Origin: GCA-2733415 sp965178655
GTDB lineage: Bacteria; Bacteroidota; Bacteroidia; Flavobacteriales; Flavobacteriaceae
Length of the DNA stretch: 64,000 nt
NCBI GenBank assembly: GCA_965178655.1
Contig: OZ238266.1
Span: 62,001 to 126,000 of the forward strand
Reading direction: 5' to 3'
Part shown: piece by piece, positions 19,002 through 27,109 of the stretch
How the letters are laid out: the number at the start of each line of letters is the position of its first letter
Position numbering within the stretch: position 1 is the first letter of the stretch
Program-made: the position numbers and the translations under genes
Notes under the pieces: generated by a model
Database searches by the model: none
What the model was told of the DNA's origin: nothing
The model's input: only the letters and a program-made list of their open reading frames with translations

Positions 19002-19844
19002 TTAGTAGTCTCCTAGTGTTTCAGGGTTTTGAGCTAAACCATTAGCTAGTTGCTCATCGTTTGGTGCTTTACCATGCCAAGCATGTGTGTGCATCATAAA
19101 ATCAATACCATTACCCATTTCTGTATGTAGTAACACACAAACAGGTTTTCCTTTTCCGGTTCTGCTTTTAGCATCTGCCATACCTGATAAAATAGCATCA
19201 ATGTCATTACCTTTAAAAACCTCTAAAACATCCCATCCAAAAGCTTCAAACTTGGCTTTTAAATCACCTAATGGTAATACATCATCTGTAGCACCATCAA
19301 TTTGTTTTTTGTTATAATCTACAGTAGCAATGTAGTTGTCGACTTTGTTACCAGCAGCATACATAGCTGCTTCCCAAATTTGCCCTTCTTGTAGTTCACC
19401 ATCGCCGTGTAAGCTATATACTGTAGTATCTTCGCCGTTTAACTTTTTAGTTAAAGCTGCTCCAATAGCAACACTCATTCCTTGCCCTAATGACCCCGAT
19501 GCAATGCGGATACCTTCTAAACCTTCATGGGTTGTTGGGTGCCCTTGTAAACGGGTGTTTAATAGCCTAAATGTGCTTAGCTCTGATACAGGAAAATACC
19601 CATTACGTGCTAAAACACTGTAATAAACAGGAGATATATGTCCGTTTGATAAAAAGAATAAATCTTCGTTTTTACCATCCATTGTAAAATTGGTATCATG
19701 CGTCATGATATTACCATATAGACATACTAAAAATTCGGTACAACCTAAAGAGCCTCCTGGGTGTCCAGAGCTTACTTTATGCACCATTCGTAAAATATCT
19801 CTACGAACTTGAATAACTTGATCTTGTAACTGTTGTGTTGACAT
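19002..19844 (-). CDS. Transketolase, N-terminal subunit
   Basis: The 280-residue protein is the thiamine-diphosphate pyrophosphate-binding half of a split transketolase. It has SSGHPGGSLGCTEFL, GSLGQGMSVAIGAAL and the metal/cofactor motif GDGELQEGQIWEAAMYAAGNKVDN with the trailing N (DYNKKQIDG). Together with the following gene it equals a usual single-chain transketolase of about 600-660 residues minus its linker. Split transketolases are common in archaea and in many Bacteroidota. Confidence 0.94.
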   Translation of the reverse strand: MSTQQLQDQVIQVRRDILRMVHKVSSGHPGGSLGCTEFLVCLYGNIMTHDTNFTMDGKNEDLFFLSNGHISPVYYSVLARNGYFPVSELSTFRLLNTRLQGHPTTHEGLEGIRIASGSLGQGMSVAIGAALTKKLNGEDTTVYSLHGDGELQEGQIWEAAMYAAGNKVDNYIATVDYNKKQIDGATDDVLPLGDLKAKFEAFGWDVLEVFKGNDIDAILSGMADAKSRTGKGKPVCVLLHTEMGNGIDFMMHTHAWHGKAPNDEQLANGLAQNPETLGDY

Positions 19845-19867
19845 GTGTGTGTGTTAGAATATAGGCG

Positions 19868-19875
19868 CAAAAATA
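19868..19875 (-). promoter_or_regulatory. -7 promoter element for the split transketolase operon
   Basis: The minus strand reads TATTTTTG, a match to TAnnTTTG, 24 bp before the N-terminal subunit ATG. Confidence 0.5.
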
Positions 19876-19981
19876 GATTTTTATATCCCTTTAACAAAAC
19901 AATTGTACAGTCAATTATTAACCAAAAAAGCAATTTGCTAACAATTTTGATTTTATTAAGAAGTACTGATAGATTTGTTCC

Positions 19982-19989
19982 TATATTTG
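19982..19989 (+). promoter_or_regulatory. -7 promoter element for the tgt operon
   Basis: TATATTTG matches TAnnTTTG and lies 21 bp before the tgt start codon. The -33 box is not clear. Confidence 0.5.
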
Positions 19990-20010
19990 CCGGTATATTG
20001 ATATTTTTAT

Positions 20011-21141
20011 ATGACTTTTAAAATACACGCAACCGACGCACAGTCAAAAGCAAGAGCAGGGGAGATGCAAACAGATCACGGGGTAATTGAAACTCCTATA
20101 TTTATGCCTGTAGGTACTATTGGTACTGTTAAAGGCGTGCACCAATCAGAGCTTAAGAATGAAATAAACCCAGATGTTATTCTCGGAAATACGTATCATT
20201 TGTACTTGAGACCAGGAACTGAAATACTTGAAAAAGCTGGAGGTTTGCATAAGTTTATGAATTGGGATAGAAATATTTTAACCGATTCTGGAGGATATCA
20301 AGTATACTCTTTATCTTCTAATAGAAAAATAAAAGAAGAGGGTGTAAAATTTAAGTCGCATATTGATGGATCATTCCATTTCTTTTCGCCAGAATTTTCA
20401 ATGGATATTCAGCGTAGTATTGGTGCCGATATTATTATGGCTTTTGATGAATGTACACCATATCCGTGTGATTATAACTACGCAAGACGCTCTATGCATA
20501 TGACGCACAGATGGCTTGACAGGTGTATTAATCATCTAGATAAAAGTCCTGTGAAATATGGTTTTGACCAAGCATTTTTTCCAATAGTTCAAGGAAGTAC
20601 ATATAAAGATTTGCGTCGTCAATCTGCAGAGTTTATAGCTTCAAGAGAGGCTGTAGGAAATGCAATTGGAGGTTTGTCTGTTGGAGAGCCAGCAGAAGAA
20701 CTATACGCTATGACAGAGGTGGTTTGTGAGGTATTGCCAGAAGAAAAACCACGGTATTTAATGGGAGTAGGAACGCCTATTAACATTTTAGAAAACATAG
20801 CACTAGGTATAGATATGTTTGATTGTGTAATGCCAACTCGTAATGCACGTAACGGAATGTTGTTTACAGCATACGGTTCTATCAATATTAAAAATAAAAA
20901 ATGGGCTGATGACTTTTCAGAAATCGACCCAATGGGAATTACTTGGGTAGATACATACTATTCTAAAGCTTATGTACGTCATTTATTTACTGTAAATGAA
21001 ATGTTAGGAAAGCAAATAGCAACCATTCATAACTTAGGATTCTACCTTTGGTTAACTCGTGAAGCGCGTAAGCATATTATTGCGGGTGACTTTAAGGAAT
21101 GGAAAGAAAAAATGGTAAAACAAATGAATAACCGTTTGTAA
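20011..21141 (+). CDS. tgt: Queuine tRNA-ribosyltransferase (tRNA-guanine transglycosylase), zinc-ligand cysteines replaced
   Basis: The 376-residue enzyme exchanges G34 of GUN-anticodon tRNAs for the queuosine precursor preQ1. Catalytic and substrate motifs are present: LTDSGGYQVYSL, MAFDECTPYP, GGLSVGEP and the nucleophile region FDCVMPTRNARNG. The usual C-terminal zinc site (CxCxxC followed by His) is altered: the segment reads DPMGITWVDTYYSKAYVRHLF with no cysteine, although the following HNLGFYLWL helix is kept. Similar replacements occur, as I recall, in other flavobacterial Tgt proteins. The stop codon touches the start of the lptF/G gene. Confidence 0.93.
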   Translation: MTFKIHATDAQSKARAGEMQTDHGVIETPIFMPVGTIGTVKGVHQSELKNEINPDVILGNTYHLYLRPGTEILEKAGGLHKFMNWDRNILTDSGGYQVYSLSSNRKIKEEGVKFKSHIDGSFHFFSPEFSMDIQRSIGADIIMAFDECTPYPCDYNYARRSMHMTHRWLDRCINHLDKSPVKYGFDQAFFPIVQGSTYKDLRRQSAEFIASREAVGNAIGGLSVGEPAEELYAMTEVVCEVLPEEKPRYLMGVGTPINILENIALGIDMFDCVMPTRNARNGMLFTAYGSINIKNKKWADDFSEIDPMGITWVDTYYSKAYVRHLFTVNEMLGKQIATIHNLGFYLWLTREARKHIIAGDFKEWKEKMVKQMNNRL

Positions 21142-22220
21142 TGTTAAGTATAATAGATAGATACATCCTAAAACGCTATATAGCAACATTTTCTGTAATG
21201 ATGCTGTTGTTTATTCCTATCGGAATAATGGTTGATTTATCTAGTAAAATTGATAATATTATTGCTAGTAATGCTCCTATTGAAAAGGCAATGTATTTCT
21301 ACTTTAATTTTACCATATATATGGGACACTTATTGTTTCCTTTATTTTTATTTTTATCAGTTATATGGTTCACTTCAAAGCTGGCTAATAAAACCGAAAT
21401 TATAGCCATATTAAGTTCGGGTATTTCATTTTTCAGATTTTTACGTCCTTATCTTGTAGGGGCCTCTTTTTTAGCAGTACTTTTCTTTATAATTGGTATG
21501 TATGTACTGCCAAATGCAAGTAAAGAATATAACCAATTTAAGTATGAGTATATCTATACCACTCGTAAACACAGAGAAACAAATAATGTGTTTCGACAGA
21601 TAGATAAAGACCAGTACCTGTATGTATCTAGCTTTGATGCTAAAAACATGCAAGCTTTTAATTTTTCATTAGAGCACTTTACAGATACAGAATTAGACTA
21701 TAAAATTAGTGCCACACGAATTAAATTTATCGAAAAAGATTCGTCTTATCGTTTAACAAATTATATAAAACGCTACATAGGTACAAATGACGACCGTATA
21801 GAGTATAAAACTCAAAAGGACACGGTGTTTAATTTTGATTTAGACGATTTAACTCCAGTAGATTATATTGCAGAAACACTAAGTAATAGTGAGCTATCAG
21901 CATTTATTAAAAAGGAAAAATTACGTGGCTCTACTTATGTAAGCAGGTATGAAGTAGTAAAGTATAAACGATGGAGCATCCCGTTTTCGGCATTTATATT
22001 AACTATTATCGCTGTAGCAGTGTCTGCAATGAAGCGTAGGGGAGGAATGGGGGTAAACTTAGCCTTTGGTATTGCCTTAGCTTTTGTGTTTATCTTTATA
22101 GATAAAATATTTAGCGTCATGGCAAACCAATCAGGATTAAACCCTTTATTAGCTGTATGGTTGCCTAATATAGTATTTGGTGTATTGGCTATAATTTTGT
22201 TACGCTATGCAAAACGCTAA
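21141..22220 (+). CDS. LptF/LptG family LPS export permease
   Basis: The 359-residue inner-membrane protein of the YjgP/YjgQ family has three membrane segments at the N-terminus (MLSIIDRYILKRYIATFSVMMLLFI start), a periplasmic beta-jellyroll domain (about 130-255) and three C-terminal segments (WSIPFSAFILTIIAVAVSAMKRRGG). With LptB ATPase and its partner it extracts LPS from the inner membrane. F and G cannot be told apart with confidence here. It begins at the last base of the tgt stop codon and its end overlaps the EamA gene by 14 bases. Confidence 0.88.
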   Translation: MLSIIDRYILKRYIATFSVMMLLFIPIGIMVDLSSKIDNIIASNAPIEKAMYFYFNFTIYMGHLLFPLFLFLSVIWFTSKLANKTEIIAILSSGISFFRFLRPYLVGASFLAVLFFIIGMYVLPNASKEYNQFKYEYIYTTRKHRETNNVFRQIDKDQYLYVSSFDAKNMQAFNFSLEHFTDTELDYKISATRIKFIEKDSSYRLTNYIKRYIGTNDDRIEYKTQKDTVFNFDLDDLTPVDYIAETLSNSELSAFIKKEKLRGSTYVSRYEVVKYKRWSIPFSAFILTIIAVAVSAMKRRGGMGVNLAFGIALAFVFIFIDKIFSVMANQSGLNPLLAVWLPNIVFGVLAIILLRYAKR

Positions 22221-23103
22221 TATAAAAAGCCACTTACATTTACATCTTATTGTTTTTATATGGGGGTTTTCGGGTATTTTAGGAAGATTGATTAGTATTG
22301 ATGCTATTCCTTTGGTATGGTATAGAATGTTGTTTGCAAGTATATTAATATACGTATTTATTCGCTTTAAAAAGATTGCATTAAAAATAACACCAAAGCA
22401 AATATTACAATATGCTTTTGGAGGGTTAGTTATTGGTGTGCATTGGATAACATTTTTTTACGCCATTAAAATTTCAAACGTATCTATAGCCTTGGCTATG
22501 ATGAGTACAGGTGCCTTTTTTACATTATTTATAGAAGCTATATACAAAAAAAAGAGGATTGATCTTACGGAGTTGTTATTTGGCGTTTTGGCAATTATTG
22601 GGCTTTACGTTATATATAGTTCAGAAATTTCTTTAAAATTAGGCATGTTAGTTGCGTTGTGTTCATCATTCTTATCTGCATTTTTTTCAGTATTTAATGC
22701 TGTTTATGTTAAGTATAACAACGCTGTAGTAATATCGTTTTATGAACTACTATTCGGAACAGTATTGCTAAGTGTGTACTTAGCCATTTCTGGTGGTTTT
22801 TTAGACACACAATTTTTTACATTACAGCCGTTAGATTATCTATGGATATTTATCTTGAGTAGTGCATGTACAGCATACGCCTTTATAGTATCTATTGATT
22901 TATTAAAAAAGCTAAGTGCTTTTGTTGTTATGTTGGCTATAAATTTAGAACCAATATATGCCATTATACTTGCCCTTATTTTATTTCCAAAAGAAGAAAT
23001 AATGCCAACATTGTTTTATGTTGGTGCCTTAATAATAGTCTTAACCGTTGTGGCTAATGGTGTGGTGTCTGCATTAAAAAAAGACAACAAAACTGAAATT
23101 TAA
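22207..23103 (+). CDS. EamA/DMT superfamily transporter
   Basis: The 298-residue protein has ten hydrophobic segments arranged as two EamA repeats (about 8-140 and 150-290). Recognisable pieces are LHLIVFIWGFSGILGRLI, the conserved GVHWITFFYAIKISNVSIALAMMSTGAFFT, and NLEPIYAIILALILFPKE in the second half. It exports or imports small metabolites; the substrate is unknown. It overlaps the LPS permease gene by 14 bases, so it belongs to the tgt operon. Confidence 0.88.
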   Translation: MQNANIKSHLHLHLIVFIWGFSGILGRLISIDAIPLVWYRMLFASILIYVFIRFKKIALKITPKQILQYAFGGLVIGVHWITFFYAIKISNVSIALAMMSTGAFFTLFIEAIYKKKRIDLTELLFGVLAIIGLYVIYSSEISLKLGMLVALCSSFLSAFFSVFNAVYVKYNNAVVISFYELLFGTVLLSVYLAISGGFLDTQFFTLQPLDYLWIFILSSACTAYAFIVSIDLLKKLSAFVVMLAINLEPIYAIILALILFPKEEIMPTLFYVGALIIVLTVVANGVVSALKKDNKTEI

Positions 23104-23126
23104 TATTATTTGCTACCGAAAGTTTT

Positions 23127-23134
23127 TATATTTG
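23127..23134 (+). promoter_or_regulatory. -7 promoter element before accA
   Basis: TATATTTG fits TAnnTTTG and is 29 bp before the accA start codon. Confidence 0.5.
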
Positions 23135-23163
23135 CTACGATATAAATAATACCAAAAATTACT

Positions 23164-24117
23164 ATGGAATATTTAGATTTTGAACTTCCTATTAAGGAAT
23201 TAGAAGACCAATTAGAAAAATGCTCTGTATTAGGAGAAGAAAGTGATGTAGATGTCACAGATGCCTATAAGCAATTAGAAGATAAATTAGCAGCTGCTAA
23301 AAAAGATATATATGGTAGTCTTACCGCATGGCAACGTGTACAAATGTCACGTCATCCGTCTCGTCCGTATACATTAGACTATATTAAAGCAATATGCGGC
23401 GATGATTTTGTTGAGCTACATGGCGATAGAAATGTGAAAGATGATAAGGCCATGATTGGTGGTTTAGGGAAAATAGGAAAACAAACCTATATGTTCATTG
23501 GTCAGCAAAAAGGATACAATACCAAAACACGTCAATACCGAAACTTTGGTATGGCAAATCCAGAAGGGTACCGTAAGGCATTGCGATTAATGAAATCGGC
23601 AGAAAAATTCGGAATACCAGTAGTAACACTTATTGATACACCAGGTGCATACCCAGGATTAGAAGCAGAAGAACGCGGACAAGGAGAGGCTATTGCAAGA
23701 AATATCTTAGAAATGACACGTCTTAAAGTGCCAATTATCTGTGTAATTATTGGAGAAGGTGCATCAGGAGGTGCATTAGGAATAGGTGTAGGAGATAAAG
23801 TATTAATGTTAGAAAACACATGGTACTCAGTAATCTCTCCAGAATCTTGTTCATCTATATTATGGCGTAGTTGGGAGTTTAAGGAACAAGCGGCTGAAGC
23901 TTTAAAATTAACAGCAAAAGACATGAAAAAAATGAGTCTTGTTGATGAAATTGTTAAAGAACCATTAGGAGGTGCACACCGCGATAGAGAAAAAACATAT
24001 TCAACCGTAGCCAAAGCCATTACAAAATCTTTTGAGCAATTTAAAAAGTTATCACCAGAAGAATTGGTTACACAACGTATGGATAAATACGCTACTATGG
24101 GAGTCTATAGTGAGTAA
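23164..24117 (+). CDS. accA: Acetyl-CoA carboxylase carboxyltransferase subunit alpha
   Basis: The 317-residue subunit, together with AccD, transfers the carboxyl group from biotin to acetyl-CoA in fatty-acid synthesis. The crotonase-like core is complete: RHPSRPYTLDYI, FVELHGDR, GQQKGYNTKTR, FGMANPEGYRKALRLM, TLIDTPGAYPGLEAEERGQGEAIARN and the oxyanion-hole glycine run IGEGASGGALGIGVGD. It has its own promoter-like element and terminator, so it is probably transcribed alone. Confidence 0.97.
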   Translation: MEYLDFELPIKELEDQLEKCSVLGEESDVDVTDAYKQLEDKLAAAKKDIYGSLTAWQRVQMSRHPSRPYTLDYIKAICGDDFVELHGDRNVKDDKAMIGGLGKIGKQTYMFIGQQKGYNTKTRQYRNFGMANPEGYRKALRLMKSAEKFGIPVVTLIDTPGAYPGLEAEERGQGEAIARNILEMTRLKVPIICVIIGEGASGGALGIGVGDKVLMLENTWYSVISPESCSSILWRSWEFKEQAAEALKLTAKDMKKMSLVDEIVKEPLGGAHRDREKTYSTVAKAITKSFEQFKKLSPEELVTQRMDKYATMGVYSE

Positions 24118-24143
24118 ACAATACTAAATTCAATACTAGTAAA

Positions 24144-24173
24144 AAAAACCGAAGTATTAACTTCGGTTTTTTT
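24144..24173 (+). terminator. Rho-independent terminator after accA
   Basis: The stem CCGAAGT/ACTTCGG is extended by A:T pairs, has an ATTA loop, and is flanked by A and T runs on both sides. Confidence 0.85.
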
Positions 24174-24276
24174 ACCGATATTAACAAAAATAAATACTTA
24201 TTAACAGGCTTATTGTTAATGAGTTGTGGACTACTATAAAGTGGTATACCCACCAAATTACACTACTTTCGTTGTT

Positions 24277-25821
24277 ATGGAAAAACCAAATGTTGCAAAA
24301 GGATATCAAGTAGATAAAAGCACACTAATTAATTTAGAGAAAGGAAAAATACCGCCTCAAGCTATTGATTTAGAAGAAGTTGTGCTTGGTGCAATGATGA
24401 TTGATAAAAAAGGAGTAGATGATGTAATAGACATCTTACACCCTGAAGCTTTTTATAAACAAGCCAATCAATACATTTTTGAAGCTATTTTTAAACTCTT
24501 TGAAAACTCAGAACCGGTTGACTTATTAACGGTTTCTAATCAATTAAAGAAAGATGAAAAATTAGCCCTAGCAGGAGGTGATTTTTATCTAATTTCATTA
24601 ACACAAAAAGTATCATCATCGGCACATATTGAGTTTCATGCCCGTATTATATTGCAAAAGTTTATTCAGCGTAGTTTAATTAAAATTTCGAGTGAAATTA
24701 TAGAAGACGCTTATGATGAAACAAAAGATGTTTTTGATTTATTAGACAATGCTGAAGCTAAATTATATGAGGTAACTCAAGGTAATATTAAAAAATCTAC
24801 CGAAACAGCTCAAGATTTAGTAATCTTAGCAAAAAAGAAAATCGAAGAGATCTCTAATAAAGAAGGTTTAAGCGGTATTCCTACAGGATTTAATAAGGTT
24901 GATGCCTTAACATCTGGTTGGCAACCATCAGATTTAATTATTATTGCTGCACGTCCGGGTATGGGTAAAACAGCGCTTACACTTACTATGGCAAGAAATA
25001 TTGCCGTAGATGCAGGAAAGGGTGTTGCCTTTTTCTCATTAGAAATGTCTTCGGTACAATTAATTACCCGTTTAATTTCTTCTGAAACAGGCTTGTCATC
25101 AGAAAAATTAAGAACAGGGAAACTAGAAAAACACGAATGGGAGCAGCTTAATGTAAAGGTTAAAAACCTTGAAAAAGCACCATTGTTTATAGATGATACG
25201 CCATCGCTATCAATTTTTGATTTACGAGCAAAAGCACGTCGATTGGCATCACAGCATGATATAAAAATAATCATGGTAGATTATTTGCAATTAATGACCG
25301 CAGGTGGATCTAATAAAACAGGAAATAGAGAGCAAGAAATATCAACCATATCACGTAACTTAAAAGCATTAGCAAAGGAACTTAGTATACCTGTAATTGC
25401 CTTATCACAATTATCACGTGCAGTAGAATCAAGAGGAGGGAGCAAGCGTCCGCTATTATCAGATTTAAGAGAATCTGGAGCAATTGAGCAAGATGCCGAT
25501 ATAGTATCGTTTATTTATCGCCCAGAATATTATAAAATTGATGAATGGGATGATGATGAGCGTTCTCCAACAGCCGGACAAGGAGAGTTTATTATTGCCA
25601 AGCATAGAAATGGTGGTTTAGAAAACATCCGTCTTAAGTTTGTTGGACATTTAGGTAAGTTTGATAATTTAGATGATTTTAGCACGCCATTTGGGGAATT
25701 ACAATCTTCTATGAATGATGATGATTCTGGAGTGTCAGGTCATTTTGCAAGTCCAGATCAAGCATTTGGAAGCGGGATGAATTCAGGGCAAGATTATAAT
25801 GCCGATGATGTTCCTTTTTAA
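24277..25821 (+). CDS. dnaB: Replicative DNA helicase DnaB
   Basis: The protein has 514 residues from the ATG at 24277; a GTG 51 bp upstream opens the same frame but lies in the AT-rich leader, and homologues begin near MEKP. It has the N-terminal primase-interacting domain (AIDLEEVVLGAMMIDKKG), a linker, and the RecA-like helicase core with Walker A ARPGMGKTALTL, Walker B IKIIMVDYLQLM, the ALSQLSRAVE sensor, and the arginine-finger region GEFIIAKHRNG. The acidic tail (SMNDDDSG, YNADDVPF) is typical of Bacteroidota. It unwinds DNA at the replication fork as a hexamer. Confidence 0.96.
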   Translation: MEKPNVAKGYQVDKSTLINLEKGKIPPQAIDLEEVVLGAMMIDKKGVDDVIDILHPEAFYKQANQYIFEAIFKLFENSEPVDLLTVSNQLKKDEKLALAGGDFYLISLTQKVSSSAHIEFHARIILQKFIQRSLIKISSEIIEDAYDETKDVFDLLDNAEAKLYEVTQGNIKKSTETAQDLVILAKKKIEEISNKEGLSGIPTGFNKVDALTSGWQPSDLIIIAARPGMGKTALTLTMARNIAVDAGKGVAFFSLEMSSVQLITRLISSETGLSSEKLRTGKLEKHEWEQLNVKVKNLEKAPLFIDDTPSLSIFDLRAKARRLASQHDIKIIMVDYLQLMTAGGSNKTGNREQEISTISRNLKALAKELSIPVIALSQLSRAVESRGGSKRPLLSDLRESGAIEQDADIVSFIYRPEYYKIDEWDDDERSPTAGQGEFIIAKHRNGGLENIRLKFVGHLGKFDNLDDFSTPFGELQSSMNDDDSGVSGHFASPDQAFGSGMNSGQDYNADDVPF

Positions 25822-25842
25822 GGAGATGAAATAGATCTTTAA

Positions 25843-25882
25843 AAGCTAAAAAAGCGTGCTATATAGCACGCTTTTTTAGCTT
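25843..25882 (+). terminator. Strong terminator between dnaB and yceI (works in both directions)
   Basis: A perfect 18-bp inverted repeat with an ATAT loop centred near 25862 has A-rich and T-rich outer arms (GCTAAAAAAGCGTGCT and its complement). The A/T flanks let it end both dnaB and the converging yceI transcript. Confidence 0.9.
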
Positions 25883-25897
25883 AAGACAGTTGGTTAC

Positions 25898-26470
25898 TTA
25901 AAACTTTATAGTAACATTAATATCAAATTCATCATAGATAGCTTTGTTTTTTAAACCGTCAAAAAAGCTAGCAGAACCATATTTAATACCGTATTTAGTT
26001 CTGTCTATTTTTAGTTTAGCAGTAGCTGTGTTTTCTGAAACAGTCATTTCAAATTGTACTGCTTCAGTAATACCTTTTATAGTTAAATCTGCAGTTATGT
26101 GGTAATGCTTACCATGTCCGCTCACTTTAGTAAAAACTAATGTAGTAGTTGGGTGTGTTTCCACTCCAAAAAAATCATCATTTTTTAAATGTTTTGCCAA
26201 TTTTTTTGCATAAGCACCTTTAATATCGGTTACTTTTATTGAAGGCATGTCAATAGTAATGTGTCCTCCAGTAAGTATTTTTTTAGTAAACTCTAGTACT
26301 CCAGACTTTAAATTTATAGTTCCTGAGTGGCTTCCGGTAATCTTGTGCCCGGCCCATTCAATAGTACTTTCAGTAACTGAAACCTTTTCTTGTGCTACTG
26401 ATTTAAATGAAAATGAAGTGATAACTAGCATAGCTAATGTTCCTAAAAATGTGTTTTTTCTTGTGTTCAT
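25898..26470 (-). CDS. YceI family periplasmic lipid-binding-like protein
   Basis: The protein has 190 residues from the ATG at 26470, which gives the signal peptide MNTRKNTFLGTLAMLVITSF ending at VAQ; a second ATG three codons upstream (26479) is also possible. The mature part is the YceI lipocalin-like barrel: STIEWAGHKITGSHSGTINLKSG, the TVDMPS-like ITIDMPSIKV, TADLTIKGITEAVQF, and FDINVTIKF at the end. Members bind polyprenoid or other hydrophobic ligands in the periplasm. It follows marR by 20 bp (11 bp from the upstream ATG), so the regulator probably controls it. Confidence 0.9.
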   Translation of the reverse strand: MNTRKNTFLGTLAMLVITSFSFKSVAQEKVSVTESTIEWAGHKITGSHSGTINLKSGVLEFTKKILTGGHITIDMPSIKVTDIKGAYAKKLAKHLKNDDFFGVETHPTTTLVFTKVSGHGKHYHITADLTIKGITEAVQFEMTVSENTATAKLKIDRTKYGIKYGSASFFDGLKNKAIYDEFDINVTIKF

Positions 26471-26490
26471 AATAGTCATTGTTTTTTTGG

Positions 26491-26949
26491 TTATTGTTTA
26501 CGTAATTTTTCTAATAATATGTTTAGCGTTTCCATCTCAGCGGTTGTTAAATGTTTTACAGTGGCGTTATTAATATTGTCTAATTCTGGAGCCATTTCTT
26601 CTAGTATATCTAGGCCTTTTTCTGTAATACTGATTTCTACCTTTCTACGGTTAGTACTGCAAACACATCGCTTTACAAGGTTTTTTAGAATCAATTTATC
26701 AATAATTCTTCCTGTGTTGCTGTTTTTGTGTATCATACGCTCCTGAATAACTTGAAGACTGCATGGTACGCCTTTCTGACCTCGTAAAATACGCAAAACA
26801 TTATACTGCTTTTCTGTGATTTCAGTCTCTTTAAAGGCCATTTCAAACCGTTCTGTTATCATGTTTTTTGTGCACATAATATTTAATATCACAGCAGTAG
26901 ATAGTGGTATTTCTACAGTACTTTTTATAATTTCAGATAGCTTAGTCAT
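26491..26949 (-). CDS. MarR family transcriptional regulator
   Basis: The 152-residue winged-helix regulator has the helix-turn-helix QYNVLRILRGQKGVPCSLQVIQERMIHKNSNTGRIIDKLILKNLVKR, followed by the wing (STNRRKVEISITEKGLDIL) and dimerising end helices. It lies upstream of yceI in the same direction. MarR-YceI pairs are common in Flavobacteria, so yceI and itself are the likely targets. The ligand is unknown. Confidence 0.9.
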   Translation of the reverse strand: MTKLSEIIKSTVEIPLSTAVILNIMCTKNMITERFEMAFKETEITEKQYNVLRILRGQKGVPCSLQVIQERMIHKNSNTGRIIDKLILKNLVKRCVCSTNRRKVEISITEKGLDILEEMAPELDNINNATVKHLTTAEMETLNILLEKLRKQ

Positions 26950-26972
26950 TGTATATACAATTGTTGTTGGTA

Positions 26973-26980
26973 CAAATGTA
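26973..26980 (-). promoter_or_regulatory. -7 promoter element for marR-yceI
   Basis: The minus strand reads TACATTTG, a TAnnTTTG match, 24 bp before the marR start. Confidence 0.5.
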
Positions 26981-27109
26981 TGTAATATATTTGCAAAAAC
27001 AGCTATAAGTTCACTAAATTATTTTAAAAATGTAGTGGTCTGATAGATAACTTTTTGTAAATTACTGCCTCAACAAAAAAGACATCCAATCAATAACAAT
27101 AGCTTATAA

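Noticed and set aside
24226..24276. Longer GTG start of dnaB
   Set aside because: The 17 extra residues are not part of known DnaB N-termini and lie in the AT-rich leader after the accA terminator.
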